From positions 126,705,182-126,769,181 of the forward strand of contig CM043967.1 in assembly GCA_014529385.2 (NCBI GenBank): a stretch of DNA of 64,000 bases, given 5' to 3'. This document shows, piece by piece, positions 1-11,184 of this stretch (the first letter of the stretch is position 1; every line of letters starts with the position of its first letter). Under the pieces are notes generated by a model. That model did not search any database. It was not told the origin of the DNA and saw only the letters and a list, made by a program, of their open reading frames with translations. Both the position numbers and the translations under genes were made by a program. The stretch comes from Adiantum capillus-veneris (lineage: Eukaryota; Streptophyta; Polypodiopsida; Polypodiales; Pteridaceae).

Positions 1-356
1 TTATGAACCATGTGACCAGCTTGGAATTGAGTTTTGCATTAGCAAATCCCCATCCACATATTCTAGATTCAAAATATGTGTGTAGGGAGATACAAGATGG
101 AGTTGGTGAACAAACAAAGTAACGCATAACTTTGGAGAATGGACGTTAGGGTTATAGTATTTTGTGACATGAAGTGGCTTCTTGGACGTGCTAAGTCTTG
201 AAGCAAAGGTTTGTTACTGAATAACCAAAAACGATGAGATTATTCTTTACTATCTTGGTAGGGAGATACGTATGTGTAATTAATTATGATAATGGTGTGA
301 CAAGCATGCCACTTTTGTAGCTTGCTTCTTGGGTTTTGGTTGCATAGGTTGACATA

Positions 357-358
<2 letters not shown>

Positions 359-441
<83 letters not shown>
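359..441. repeat. (CT)n microsatellite, about 83 bp
   Basis: Uninterrupted CT dinucleotide tract seen directly. It is one of at least eight long CT/GA tracts in the window. No gene is attached to it. Confidence 0.98.
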
Positions 442-444
<3 letters not shown>

Positions 445-1506
445 TGGTGTCTATGTCATTTCTCTTTTACCTCCCCCCATCTCTCATACACAAGGCATAG
501 AAAAATTCATTAACCTCCTTTCTAATTAGGTAACAACCTCCTTTCTCTCTCTAGTCTCTTTAAGTGCACCTACATGTACGACAGGAACATTCAAGTTGCA
601 GTTTGCAAGCCCAAAAAGAGTTAAAAGAATCTCGATGCTCATCTAGGATCCATTGATGTTGATTGCTATCGCTAACACAAGAGAAAGTAATTGGCCTAAA
701 TGTCCCTTTACAAAACAACATGCACATTAGCCTCAAAAAAGGTCCATCATGTCAACCTCTAAATCCCTTGCACTTCTATAAAGTTCTAACATGCAATGAT
801 TTTTGTTGATTGGTATGCATGCTGCTGTACCATTTAAAGCAAGGCAAGAATCTCAAGAGCAATCAATATTCAATTGATGAGGAAAGTGATTTTCGATGAG
901 AGGGCAAAAGACCTTATCTATTTACGATGGCTCTATTCCATTGGGCATGTAAATCTTGAGCACAAAGCAAAATAATATGGGACTGGAGCATGTTTATGAT
1001 ATTGATTATGAGGTTTCTCAATTGTACAAGGTTGTTCTATCTACTTCATGTTCTTTCAAATCCTTCATTTGGACTCTGTTGCCCATGAGTTTGTTCATCA
1101 TGTTGCACTAACTAAGGTGGAGTTACTTCCAGCCTTGGTAGGTACCCGAGTGGCCTCATAAACTTAGGCTAGAAGTTTTTTAGTTCTAACCTTTTTTGGT
1201 GTTCTTGATGCATCCATAATCAACCGCTTTATATATATTTCTATGACTTGGGATTTTGTTAGGGCCTCAACATGTAAGCAGGTTTGAGATTTTGAAGCCT
1301 CCACTACTATATTGCAATTTTAGACGTACGACACTTTTGCATTGAGCCTATGGGTTGGTGACTTGATAATTTTCTTCAATATATCTTGCACACACATCAA
1401 TTTGTCAAGGGTGCTGCTCATATTTTCTTGAAATTTGGCTTTGCTCAATTTTCTTTTCTCATTAATAGGAAATACTCCCAAGGATGAGAGCCCTAGTAGT
1501 AGATAG
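442..1506. other. Unassigned spacer, no gene recognised
   Basis: This stretch has stops in all frames and no domain that I recognise on either strand. The start of the window (1-358) is equally featureless. It may be old repeat sequence. Confidence 0.5.
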
Positions 1507-2080
1507 GTGACTTTTAGATTAGTCCTACGAGGCAAAAGTATCGGTGGTTTTCCAGAATCTTGTTATTTTATTCAAAAACAAATAGAAGGGCCAATACTTG
1601 AGGAACCTAGAATGGATGCACCTAGTCTTGAATGTAGAAGTCTTCTCAACACTTGGAAGACTAGGAAAGCATGCATGAAGGCTAGACAGGAGCAAGAACA
1701 AATTTCCTTAGCAGAAGAGCTTAAACAAAATAAGGAAAAACTGAGTAAACAAGTCAACAAAGGAAAGGAGGCCCCTAAGACAGAGTTGAAGAAGAATGGG
1801 GAACAAAAAAGTGCAAGCTTGGGAGGATCTGTACTAGTTGAAAGAGTGGATGAACCTCTAGAAAACTGAAGATGGTCCAAGACTGGGGTTATGGTCATAT
1901 ATACCTCAGACACATAGAAACCACAATGCGCATAAACCTAAAAGACCATAGCTACAAAGATGTGAACCGAACCCCAATAGAGGAGTTTCATTCAGCTACA
2001 TTAGCATGATCTAAACTTTTAGCTTTGTTAGGAAAGTCAAAGGAGCTTGTAGAGAATATTGAGGGCCACCTTTGGTACTC
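1507..2080 (+). pseudogene. Gag/pol fragment of an element-A relative, with internal deletion
   Basis: The translation from 1507 matches the end of element A's gag (8550-8830): both have an I-x-E-E-P-[KR]-x-D-A-P stretch, then a charged L-x-E-E-L-K helix and a GGS-[VL]-L-[VI]-E-[RK]-V-[ND]-E segment. From about 1872 it matches the end of A's protease region (10020-10170), with VQDWGYGHIYLRH aligned to VQD-stop-GYDHIYLRH. The 1.2 kb that separate these blocks in A are missing here, so this copy has a large internal deletion removing the protease active site. It keeps Trp where A has a TAG stop, which shows that A's stop is a secondary mutation. No RT or integrase follows. It is a dead fragment of the same family. 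Confidence 0.7.
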
Positions 2081-2434
2081 TCTTTTTTTCACTTTCAAAA
2101 CTTCAAACATACACCTTTGGCAGGCACCATAGCATAGTATGATGGCCTTAAAAACTAGGTAAGACATACATAACCGTTTGTTGCTTGCCTAGCCTTGCTA
2201 CCCCATCACTTTGGAAAGCCCTTCAGAGCCCGTACACTCCCGCTTTTTACTCTTTGTATCATCGAGCATCTTTGGTTGTACCATCATTGCCCAGCCCCTT
2301 TGTTGAAGATTTGAATGTTCAATAAAAAATATGGCTAAAGAAATTTGTAAACTACAAATTTGATAAACACCGTGAGTAAACCAAAAAACCTATTGTTTGT
2401 ACAAAGTCTTATTTGCGGCAAGCATAAATCCTGC
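2081..2434. other. Junction spacer between two retroelement relics
   Basis: About 350 bases separate the plus-strand gag/pol fragment from the minus-strand integrase relic. No coding region or clear LTR end is visible. It could hold decayed LTR sequence of either element. Confidence 0.4.
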
Positions 2435-3331
2435 TTAGGCTGGCTGCCCAACCCCTTCAATCAAAACTTGATGCACTGATGGCATGAACTCCTTCTCAAA
2501 ATAAATCTTGAGACGCACACTATTCACTCGATTCTTGAGAAGATGACCATTCATCCGCATCAGCAAATGAGTACCATTGGGAAAAACCTGATGTACCTTG
2601 TAGGGCCCTGTCCACTTCTTCTTAAATTTCTTTTGAAAGTTGAAATCCAAAAAGATTTTGTAATTCTTCACCAAATCACCCTTCTTTATGTGCTTCTCCA
2701 ACAAATGCTAGTTGAATTTACACACTCTTTTCTCCCACTGCTTTTCATAGAAAAATATGTTGGTGCTTCTCAATCCATCTTCAAAACTTCAAGACTTGTG
2801 ATTTTATCCTGTAAAATATCTTGATGAGACTTGTCAATCTGCCACATACCTTTTAGCTCACCTAGGTGCACATGCACAAGCAAGATTGCCTCCTTGCCAT
2901 AAATCAACTCATAAGGAGTAAAGTTGGTAGCCACTTTGTAAGAGGTCATGTATGCCCACAAACATTTATCAAGATTAGCTTCCCACTCTTCAACCTATTT
3001 GTATATATACTTCGTGATCATTTTGACTATTTTTCCATTTGTACTCTCAACCAGACCGTTGCAATGTGGATGATATGTTGATGAAAACATGTGTTGGATT
3101 CCCAACTTTTCCACTAGTGTAGGCACTAGCTTGCCTCTAAACCCTTGACTTCGTTTAGAGATGAGCACCCAAGCCACTCCAAAGTGGCAACATATGCAAT
3201 CAAGAAAAAATTGAGCAACCGAATGATCATTTATCTCCTTCACTTCTTTAGCCTTCACCCACCTGGTAAGATAATGAACGTCCACCACAATGTACTTCTT
3301 ACCACTTGCAGACTAGGGCAATGGACCAAAA
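2435..3331 (-). pseudogene. Integrase catalytic core and C-terminal part of element D
   Basis: Reading the minus strand from 3331, the translation runs V-F-G-P-L-P, then VDVHYLTRWVKAKEV, the second catalytic region, NGLVESTNGK with the catalytic Glu, the W-A-Y-M-T-S-Y-K motif, and finally a GPY-type C-terminal module (K-K-W-T-G-P-Y-K-V). This is the order of a Ty3/gypsy integrase after its first catalytic Asp. The second Asp is lost (I-S-K-R-S-Q-G-F where S-D-x-G is expected). There is an in-frame stop between 2961 and 2995 and a frameshift near 2705-2770. No chromodomain follows. The N-terminal half lies 45 kb away at 48077-48560. Confidence 0.85.
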
Positions 3332-3336
3332 ACATC

Positions 3337-3448
3337 AGTGCAGCCAAAGCCGATTGACCATAGAAGATGGCATGGGCAAGTATGTGAAGAGTAGCAAAAA
3401 CAAGGCAAAGGGCTAGAGTATCTACAAAGATCTTGGGCTAACAAGTAG
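3337..3448. repeat. Element C left LTR, first 112 bp
   Basis: Matches 41390-41500 (AGCCAAAG, then CCATAGAAGATGG, then GGCAAGTATGTGAAG versus GGCAGGTATGTGAAG). It is cut by element A after 3448 and resumes at 24092. Confidence 0.65.
3444..3448. other. Target-site duplication AGTAG of element A, left copy
   Basis: AGTAG immediately precedes the TG of the 5' LTR and is repeated at 24087-24091 directly after the CA of the 3' LTR. It is a perfect 5-bp duplication, as expected for gypsy integration. Confidence 0.9.
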
Positions 3449-4277
3449 TGTTAGCAGCTGAACACACTCAAAGGAGGATGATTGCCCGGCGGGATACTAA
3501 TTTCCTTTGTAATTATTCCTTAATTGAGAAGAAACCGTCATTTCACCTTTGCAAATAGTGGGGCTTGCAGAAGCTTCCAAATTGTATCCCATTTTTGACA
3601 CTTAGACTGAGTAAATGGTTAAATTGGAACATTAGGGTTTGAGATTGTAAGGTATTTATATCACTTATGACCTTAATGCAAAAAGTTGAGCGAGTGTGAA
3701 TTGAGCGTACTTTGTGTACGAGAGAGAGTGAGAGTTTTATCTTGACGCTACGCGCACACTGGTGGTCAGAATCGAGTGCGGAGAAGTGCAGCGAGAGAGC
3801 TACGCGCCAACATCTACATTGCAGGTGTACGGCCCAGCTTCGCGAGATCGACCCACGAGCTATATCTAGTGATTCGGTGAGCATACGTTGTCTGTTTTTG
3901 CATTTCAGCATATCCACGCGTTCGCAATGAGTAGAGCTACACATTAGGCACTTTAGTTTTTAGAAACGTTGACCTGTAAATTTCGACCAGACATCCTATG
4001 TGATTTTGCACTAGGTGTTTAGGGTTGGAGTTTTGGTTCTTGGACTTTTGGGAGAGCGACCGCGTTGTAGGAAATCTCCTCTTTGTGTACTCTGGAAGGT
4101 TGTAGCTTAGACATTGGGTAGAGACCTCTGTAGGAAGTAGTTAATAGTCGGTCTAGTGTAGGTTGACACCCTGTGCTTGCTTCCACGTGCCTGCGGATTG
4201 ATCTTTGTCCTTAGCTGACAAATCTTGTTAGGTGAGTTCTCGCTGTGCTGACGTCCGTCGCGGCGTATCCGTCAACA
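3449..4277 (+). repeat. Element A 5' LTR (829 bp)
   Basis: Starts TGTTAGCAGCTGAACACACT and ends GTCAACA. A TATA-like TATTTATATC lies near 3653. A half-copy of the internal palindrome (ACATCCTATG) sits at 3991. Relative to the 3' LTR it lacks about 74 bp between AGCGACC and GCGTTGTAG (around 4061) and a short TTGCCCCCGAAG-type segment. Confidence 0.93.
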
Positions 4278-4278
4278 T

Positions 4279-4296
4279 TGGCGCCGCTGCCGGGGA
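4279..4296 (+). promoter_or_regulatory. Primer-binding site, tRNA-Asp type
   Basis: TGGCGCCGCTGCCGGGGA begins one base after the 5' LTR. The complement of the plant tRNA-Asp 3' end is TGGCGCCGTTGCCGGGGA, known from many plant gypsy elements, so there is one mismatch (C for T at the ninth base). Confidence 0.9.
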
Positions 4297-4813
4297 CGAA
4301 AACCCTAGGTAGGTGACTGAGACTAGTCCTTGAGGATAGGGATTCTCTGGCTTGTGAAAGTCTTGTTTTACATTTAGATAGGATCAGAGGGTGGGGGACT
4401 CTCTAGGTCTTAGGAGGAGTCTAGGGAGCGAGTGTCTAGCCTAGATCCTTTCACTTAGGTAGACCTAGGTAGTTTTAGGTATTAGTTAAGTTGTGGTATA
4501 GATAGTATGAGTTGGAGTGGTTGAGGTGGTGAAAGGATAGCTTGAGAGTCCGGAGAGGCTAGGAAGCAACCGAGACACCAAAATCACCATCTCGCATGAT
4601 GAGTAGGAGTAGGGTAAGTAGGACATCATGATTTATGATCTGGAGCACTTCATGCATGTTATATTTGCTATTAGGCTCATCAAAGAGCTGTAAAAGACGG
4701 AAAAGAGTGTTTAGAAGTTGAATTGAAGTTCAAAAGTTTCTGTGAGTATTTTTGAGAGAGCTGCAGAGCATAGGGAGTACTTCTGTCAGAAAAAAAATAA
4801 ATTTTAAGACAGC

Positions 4814-4837
4814 AGACATCCTACGCGTAGGATGTCT
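4814..4837. repeat. Palindrome copy 1 (24 bp, perfect)
   Basis: ACATCCTACGCGTAGGATGT at 4816-4835, extended by AG on the left and CT on the right, forms a perfect inverted repeat with an ACGCGT centre. Confidence 0.95.
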
Positions 4838-5259
4838 ACAGGGTGTTCTGGTGAGAATTTTGAAAATCTGAGTTGACCACTGTGTTTAAATGGTCGCAAT
4901 TACCCTATTTTCACATGGAAAGTGGAAGTTTGACCATATCTTGACAGGATAAGGCCAAAAGAAAGGAAATTGCTAGGCATCCTACCCAATTTGTGACAAG
5001 GTATTATTTTAAGACCAAAACCATAGGATGGCTTCATGAGCATGATCTACATGATTTATTGAGTTCATGAGAAACATTTCATCTCAATTGGGAGAGAAAA
5101 TTGGGTTTTAAGCAGACTTTAACAATTTTGACTGAAAAAAGGCTAGGATAGCTAAAATTGGGGTCTTTTGAAATCCAAACTAAAATCTAAGCATAGCATT
5201 GGGTTGCTGGCATCAAGGGGAAGCTGTGACTCAAGTTTGGGGTCAAACAAATCACTTAG

Positions 5260-5279
5260 ACATCCTACGTGTAGGATGT
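5260..5279. repeat. Palindrome copy 2 (one mismatch)
   Basis: ACATCCTACGTGTAGGATGT has the same arms as copy 1, with ACGTGT in place of ACGCGT at the centre. Confidence 0.95.
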
Positions 5280-5380
5280 GTTCACAGTGATTTAGCACTC
5301 CAAATCCAATTGTGAGCATACCAGAGTGATCAGCACCTTAAGAGGAGTCTGTGGTTTGCATTTGGAGCAATTTTGAGCAG

Positions 5381-5408
5381 GTAGACATGCTACATGTAGG
5401 ATGTCTAC
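5381..5408. repeat. Palindrome copy 3 (28-bp arms, diverged centre)
   Basis: The core at 5385-5404 is ACATGCTACATGTAGGATGT, flanked by GTAG and CTAC. The centre is ACATGT and one arm base differs (CATGC against GGATG). Confidence 0.93.
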
Positions 5409-5814
5409 AAGGGTTTATTGAAGTCAAAATATGACTGTGGACATAGAGTGATGTTCCAATTGACTTAAGAGTTCTAGAACTTCTTTCAGAAGTGAAATTG
5501 GACCTTGTTTGACCTTTTGACGGAACAAAGACAGAATTGAGACTTTCCCTCTAAATTGACAAACATGCGAGTAAAGTACAGTTCCAGATTAGCAGACCTA
5601 ATCAAGAACATTCGAAGTTTATAAAGTACAATAGTGGTTGAGGTTAACCCTCCAGTTATACCAATCATTACTAAGACCACCTCTAGCGGTTAAATGCTTT
5701 GATTCGATTGCCGAAATTAAACGCTTGTGTACAGGTATATTCAGTGGCAAGGCAAGAAGTTGTGAGGAAACTGGTCCCTTGTCAGGTAAGTGGTTGGATT
5801 TGTGATAAATTGCA

Positions 5815-7084
5815 TTGCTAAGTTTGATGAATTTAAGATCAGGAAGACACATTCCTAAAGACCAAAAAGTGGCAGGTGATCAAGGTAGCTTAGCGTCCAC
5901 TGAGGAGAGTGTAACTCAGACAAGGCTAGATCCATTAGCACCAATCATTGAGGAGGGTAGTGATACTCTCACTTCATCAGATAATTCCTTCTTCATGATG
6001 GGTAGTCAAAAGCCAGGAGGTTTCTCCGGTGAAGGACCAATGCTAGGAGGAAGTACCTCCCAAAACCCTTTGAATGATGCCAAGTTCACTATAATCTTCT
6101 TAGAAGGAACAAACTCTAGGGGAGCCCTAGTTTATTATGACTATCGGGGACACAAGTGTATTTGTATAGAAGAAAGACCTTCTCAGAGTGTGGAGATAAT
6201 TCGAGTCTATTTCGAGACGAAAAGGGGAACCACTATCTGATAGTTAGTAACCCTGAAGATTACAACAGATATGGAGATAATGTGGCAAAAGGAAAAATGG
6301 TCTCAGAGGCTCAAGAGCCGCCTCCAAAAATTGATCGACCTGGAGCTCTTTTTATGTATGATAAAAGAACAACTAGGGTCTCTACCTATAATGAGAATGT
6401 GGGAATTTACAAGCATGAGAGCGAGGGAGTAGTCTCTTATTTTCTATGCAAAGAACCCTACCCAAATGGATTAAGCAAAGACAAGGTTCTTTACTTATTC
6501 TCTTATGAAATTGCTATGGGGAAGGATATCATTTTTGTTGATAGGTACGGGCGAGAATACAAACGTATTCTTGCAGAGGAGGTAGAAAAGGCAACAGTTC
6601 CAAAAACATCAACATATGCCCCCGAAGAAGAACCAAGATCCACCTATAACCCTAGCAAGTTGACAAATCCATTTTCAGAAGAGTACGACACAACATCACA
6701 TTCTAACCAACAATAGACGTTCAACTACCAGAACCAACAAGCAACCCAACCATCATTGCAGGCATGGCTTCAACAAAGTGCGACATTAAAACAAGACCGA
6801 AATAGAGATGGTTATCCAGCTGCACGAGGGCTAAGATATTTACAAGAACCACCACTCTATTCACAGTATCAAGGCGAGAGTAAGCCAAAAACTCAAGAGT
6901 CGGCATAGCCTGGAAGACAACCCATAGAACGAGTTCAAAGAGATGAACCACCTCTTGCAAGAACCATCAAAAATTATGGCTTAGGGGCACCTCTGGGAGA
7001 GGAACCCTCCCACTACTGAAGGCCATAAGAGGTATATCGAGCAGGACGAGAGAACCAATGTTGATATTTGTAGACCATCGTATA
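5815..7084 (+). pseudogene. Element A Gag N-terminal module with (Y/F)xDxxGxxY repeats
   Basis: The first in-frame ATG is at 5815; the one at 5827 (M-N-L-R-S-G-R-H) is equally likely, since many plant gypsy Gags open this way. An acidic Ser/Thr-rich segment is followed by four short repeats: YYDYRGHKC (about 6130), LFRDEKGNHYL (about 6205), LFMYDKRTTRVSTY (about 6345) and IFVDRYGREYKRI (about 6530). These look like beta-hairpin repeats and recur in element B. The frame shifts near 6200. A TAG lies at 6714-6716, followed by a Gln/Asn-rich linker with two or more further stops before the conserved Gag core. The role of the repeat module is unknown; binding RNA or other Gag copies is a guess. 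Confidence 0.75.
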
Positions 7085-9324
7085 ATTAGACCTTCTTAGG
7101 TGCAAAAATGGGAAAACAAGAAATACACGGGAAACAGAGATCCTAGGGATCATGTAGCAGCCTTTGTGCTGTAATTAGAGCTAAAGAAGTGTTGGACTTC
7201 CCTACTCAATTTGCAGGGTTTGGACTTACCCTAGAAGAGGATGTCGCTACTTGGTTTGACTCTGTGGAGCATAGAGACTTTAAGTCTATGCAGGAGGTGT
7301 TTGACAAGTTTATTGAGGAATTCTCACAAAGGGGGATAGCTCATAATAATGTCTCAAAAATCCATAAATTCAAATATAAAGAAGGGAAATATGTGCAAAA
7401 GGCAGCCCTACGACTAAAAAGATATGTGAAGTTCTGCCCTGTGGAAGAACTGCCAACTCAGTCCAGACTTATGCTTATATTTATTCAAGGACTAAGGAAC
7501 GCAGATCTCCAGAAGGACTTACATATGAAGAGGAGCACAACGTTAAATGAGTTAACGAAGGAGGCTCTTTACCTTGTAGACAATTGTGCAGTCTACAAGG
7601 AGGGTGAATTCAAGGATCTTGATGACGATTCATCCTCACAACAAAGTGGAAGCAAGTCCGCTAAGACAGCACCAAAAGGAGATGTAGCTGTAAGCCAGGA
7701 GCAGTTTGTAGAGGAAGTGCTAAAAAAAAGTAATATGTATGCCAAGCCTCAGGCTAAATAGCCGAAGTGGTGTGCTATTGAACAAAAATGGAGAAACCAT
7801 GTGACGGAGGAATGTTATTATAGCAAGGGATATGTGAGAGAGCAACCATATGCTCCCCAAGTTCAGGTAGCATCTCCTCAACTTTCACCGATGCCTAGGT
7901 ATCAAGCTTGCAATCTACTAGGACCTGTAGGTGTAGAAAGACCACAACCAGTATTGGGGCAACAACCACCCTTGCCAGGATTATGACCAGTCGGCATAAG
8001 ATACACACCAATGGTAAACAAACCAGAAGAGAAGTCTTTGGTACCTATGCATGCACATTACAAAGATTCCAATTGAGATGCTGCAAATCCTGTCTATTAT
8101 CCATTGGAAGAACCCACAACGCCAGAACCTTGGAGCATGATTGGAAGTACAAGACCACCAACAGCTGCACAGGCAGCAGGAGAAGGAAGATACAGCTTGG
8201 TTGAACAAACACTATTGTTCATAGCCAACGGAGTCATGAGCGGGCAGAGGCATGCATACCAACAAAGAGGAGCTCAAGGAGCACCTCAACATCCTAAGGG
8301 ACCTTGCTACAAGTGTGGTGGAGACCATTGGCTAAGAGATTGTCCTCATGATGAAATCATTAGAGTCAACGCGTATTGCACCGAGTGTGAAATTACTCAC
8401 ATGATTCTTGATTTCCCTAAGAACCCAAGCAAAGGAGCAAAAACTACCTTGAACATGTTGGACGTAGTGCCTTCCAGTGGAGGGTCAGAAAATGAAATAG
8501 TATTACCTATTCAGGCAGCGACACGAGCCCAAGCTCAACGAATAACAAACGAACCCATAATTGAAGAGCCAAAGACCGATGCCCCAAGTGCAAAAAAGAA
8601 AAATCAGATAAGCACTTAGAAAGCTAAAAATGTGCGTATGAAAGCCAGGAGAGAACTAGAGTAAACAACTCTATCCGAGGAGTTAAAACACACAAAGGAT
8701 AGATTAGAGCGGTTAGAGGATCTAGCTAGTTTAAGCTCACACACTGCGGCAACAATAGGGCCCAAGGAAATAGTAGAACCCAAAAGTGCAGGATCAGGAG
8801 GATCATTACTGATCGAAAAAGTAAATGAGCATTTAGACGCACTTTTAAAAGCATACGAAGCCAGACTCAAAAACAACCAAACCCAAGAGCTAAGATGGAT
8901 GATTTATCCATATGCAGAAATAGAAAAATAGAGGTTGGAAATGTGTTGAAAGATGATTGAAATAGCCCAATCCTTGATAGAAAATCCACTTGGTAAACTT
9001 GCAAGTTGGCACGAGTTACCAGCTCCAACCCCTATCAAACCAACTCTAGAGAAACAAGTAGACACGAAGGAGAGACTCACGACTGCCTCTGAGTCTAGGA
9101 TAGAACCTATCATAGTGCCAAATACAACAGATGAGACAATTAATGGTTTCCAGCCTACAACATTGGTAGAAATGGGTAAAGATTGTAACAATCTAGATGA
9201 CCTGTGGAAGCAAATCCGGGAAGCAAATGAAGATAACAAGGTGAGCCACCAAATAAATAGCATGAGAAGGGAGGAAAATGAGATCTTACCTCCCATTGAA
9301 GATTTGAGGCAAGATCACAAATGA
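7085..9324 (+). pseudogene. Element A Gag core, zinc knuckles and linker
   Basis: One frame with scattered stops encodes a retrotransposon Gag core: D-H-V-A-A-F-V-L, then DVATWFDSVEHRDF, F-x-x-F-I-E-E-F, and L-P-T-Q-S-R-L (7085-7600). A Pro/Gln-rich linker follows. A CCHC knuckle, CYKCGGDHWLRDC (spacing 2-3-4), lies near 8308-8346, and a second, degenerate one, YCTECEITHMILDFPKNP, at about 8374-8430. That second motif has a close match in element B (YCSDCGHFFEDFPRNP). A charged helical linker runs on to 9324. Stops occur at 7759, 7984, about 8074, 8617 and beyond. Gag packages element RNA into virus-like particles. Confidence 0.85.
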
Positions 9325-9524
9325 ACTTTGATATGCATTCACAAGGGAGAGACAGGGTTCAGTTAGTTCGGGGCACAACCAACCACACTCGCTAAAAACT
9401 CTACCCTCTTACCTAGGGGAGTATGAATCTAAGTCTGAGGTGAGAGAAATCCATCTCAAAGACTTTCTTCCAACAGAGTGATGGATTCACAAGGGTTGAT
9501 TGAGTTATTGTCCACCCCTTTGGC

Positions 9525-10029
9525 ATGCACAATCACGTTAGCCGAACTCTTGAGGTTATGACCAAACATGTGGACCACCGTAGGCACGTGCTTAGGAAAA
9601 ATTGGAGTAAAAGACCCTACCTCGAAGCTTCAAGGAGGGATCAGAGAATTGGACAAGCCTCAACTAAACACGAGGCCAGTACCTTTAAACAAGGTTGGAG
9701 AATATTGAGAGGGAGAAGATGGAAATACCACACTACCAGTAGAATTCCAAGGAGTAGTTTCCAAAGCTATTCTTGACAGTGGAGCGGGAGTCGCTATCGC
9801 CACTAAAGAAATCTGGAAAAAATTGGGAAAAATCGGCTTTGAGAGCTACCATAATGAAATTGCAACTGGCAGATGGGTTCATGGAAAAGCCTATAGGACT
9901 TTGAGAAAAAGTAATTGTCACCTCTTGCGGAATCGAGTATGAGCATACATTTGCAATAGTTGATTTCGACAGAAAGAACAATTACGAGATCATCTTGGGA
10001 AGACCATTGATGAGACAATTAAAGATGGT
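9525..10029 (+). pseudogene. Element A aspartic protease (retropepsin)
   Basis: The active site A-I-L-D-S-G-A-G is seen with the catalytic Asp codon at 9775-9777. The C-terminal hallmark Y-E-I-I-L-G-R-P-L lies near 9985-10012. The frame shifts by one base near 9900, next to an in-frame TGA. This is the usual gypsy protease position, between Gag and RT, where it would cleave the Gag-Pol polyprotein. A TAG follows at about 10036 where the relic at 1872 keeps TGG. The left boundary is approximate. Confidence 0.85.
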
Positions 10030-11184
10030 CCAGGATTAGGGTTACGACCACATATACCTCAGACATGGGGAGACTACTACCAAAATATACATAAAATACC
10101 ATAGTTACAAGGATGTGAACTAGACACCAGTGGAAGAGTTTGATTCAGCTACATTGGTAGGGTCCGAACTCCCAGCATGGTTAGGACAAAAAAAAGAGAT
10201 ATGGATGTGTGGGGCTTCACATTGTGGGAGCTTAAAAAGAGAGGAATGCATCTTAGAAAGAGCTATTGAGGACAAGGATTACATTCCGAAACCTTTTCTC
10301 GAAGATTCCTTAGAACTTCTGGAATGGAAACACATACTAGCAACATTGGATGTATGTACCATTACAGATAGCCCAACGATAAAATTTTGCGATAAGGATG
10401 GCTATGATGTGCTACCCTATTACATGGTAATCCTTATACCAGCAGGAGATGAGAATGTAGACTCACCAGAACAAGAAGAGTTTGATGACTCCTCTGAGCA
10501 TCTGGAGTTAAATAACGATGCAGATAACGAGTGTTCAGACAGCTCAAGCGAGCGTGGGGAGACAACCGTGAATATCAAGTTTTATGATTTTGCAAATCAA
10601 CACCCTAGACGCCAAGAACGCTATGGAAAAAAAAGAGCAGAAAACAAAATTAGAGAGAACCTGATGCCCAGGATAAGAGATAAAACTTACTATCTAATGA
10701 TTGTCAAGGTAGAGGATTGTGTAAAAGACCAAATATCAGAAAGATTCTCAAGAGTTCGAAGGGAAAGGACGCATGAGGAAATAAAACAAGCACGGAAGAC
10801 TAAAACAGAAACAAAATCAAGAAAATCTCAACAATCAAAATAGGAAAAGACAACAGATCTAGAGTGGACCAAAATGGAGTATAAAAAGAAATACCAAGAA
10901 CTAAAATGGTTTTTACGAGAGGTATGGACTACTGAGGGAGAAAGTGACAGTAAGGAGGAGTCAGAAAAAGGAAACATGAATGTACCATCCCACTATCGAA
11001 AATTCACCATCCACGACAGAAAAATTGTAATGACACCACCAATAAGGGAAAGAATAAACCAGGAATCTTACGATGGGCTGGAAAATGCAAAACGGATAGA
11101 CCTCGCTATGCCAGGCGAAGAGCCTCAGCCTGTCTATATAGAAAATGATTTAGAGCGTGAAGAAGAAGAAAGGCTAACATAACT
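10030..11184 (+). pseudogene. Element A protease-RT linker (acidic and basic region)
   Basis: A long open stretch joins protease to RT in the frame used after 9905. It has a W-L-G-Q-K-K segment, then an acidic Glu/Asp/Ser-rich part (10450-10560) and a Lys/Arg/Glu-rich part (10610-10840), a TAG at about 10841, and another acidic segment ending with a TAA near 11180. No catalytic domain is recognisable. Its first part also occurs in the relic at 1872-2080, so it belongs to the family. Confidence 0.65.

Larger units (their letters stand above)
4297..5814 (+). other. Element A untranslated leader (1.5 kb)
   Basis: This non-coding leader between primer site and gag holds three copies of the element's palindrome and one half-copy (GGCATCCTACCC near 4975). 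The text around the second copy (GGGGTCA then AAAT then TTAGACATCC) resembles the units of the 3' tandem array in the same orientation, so leader and 3' region share repeat ancestry. Confidence 0.75.
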
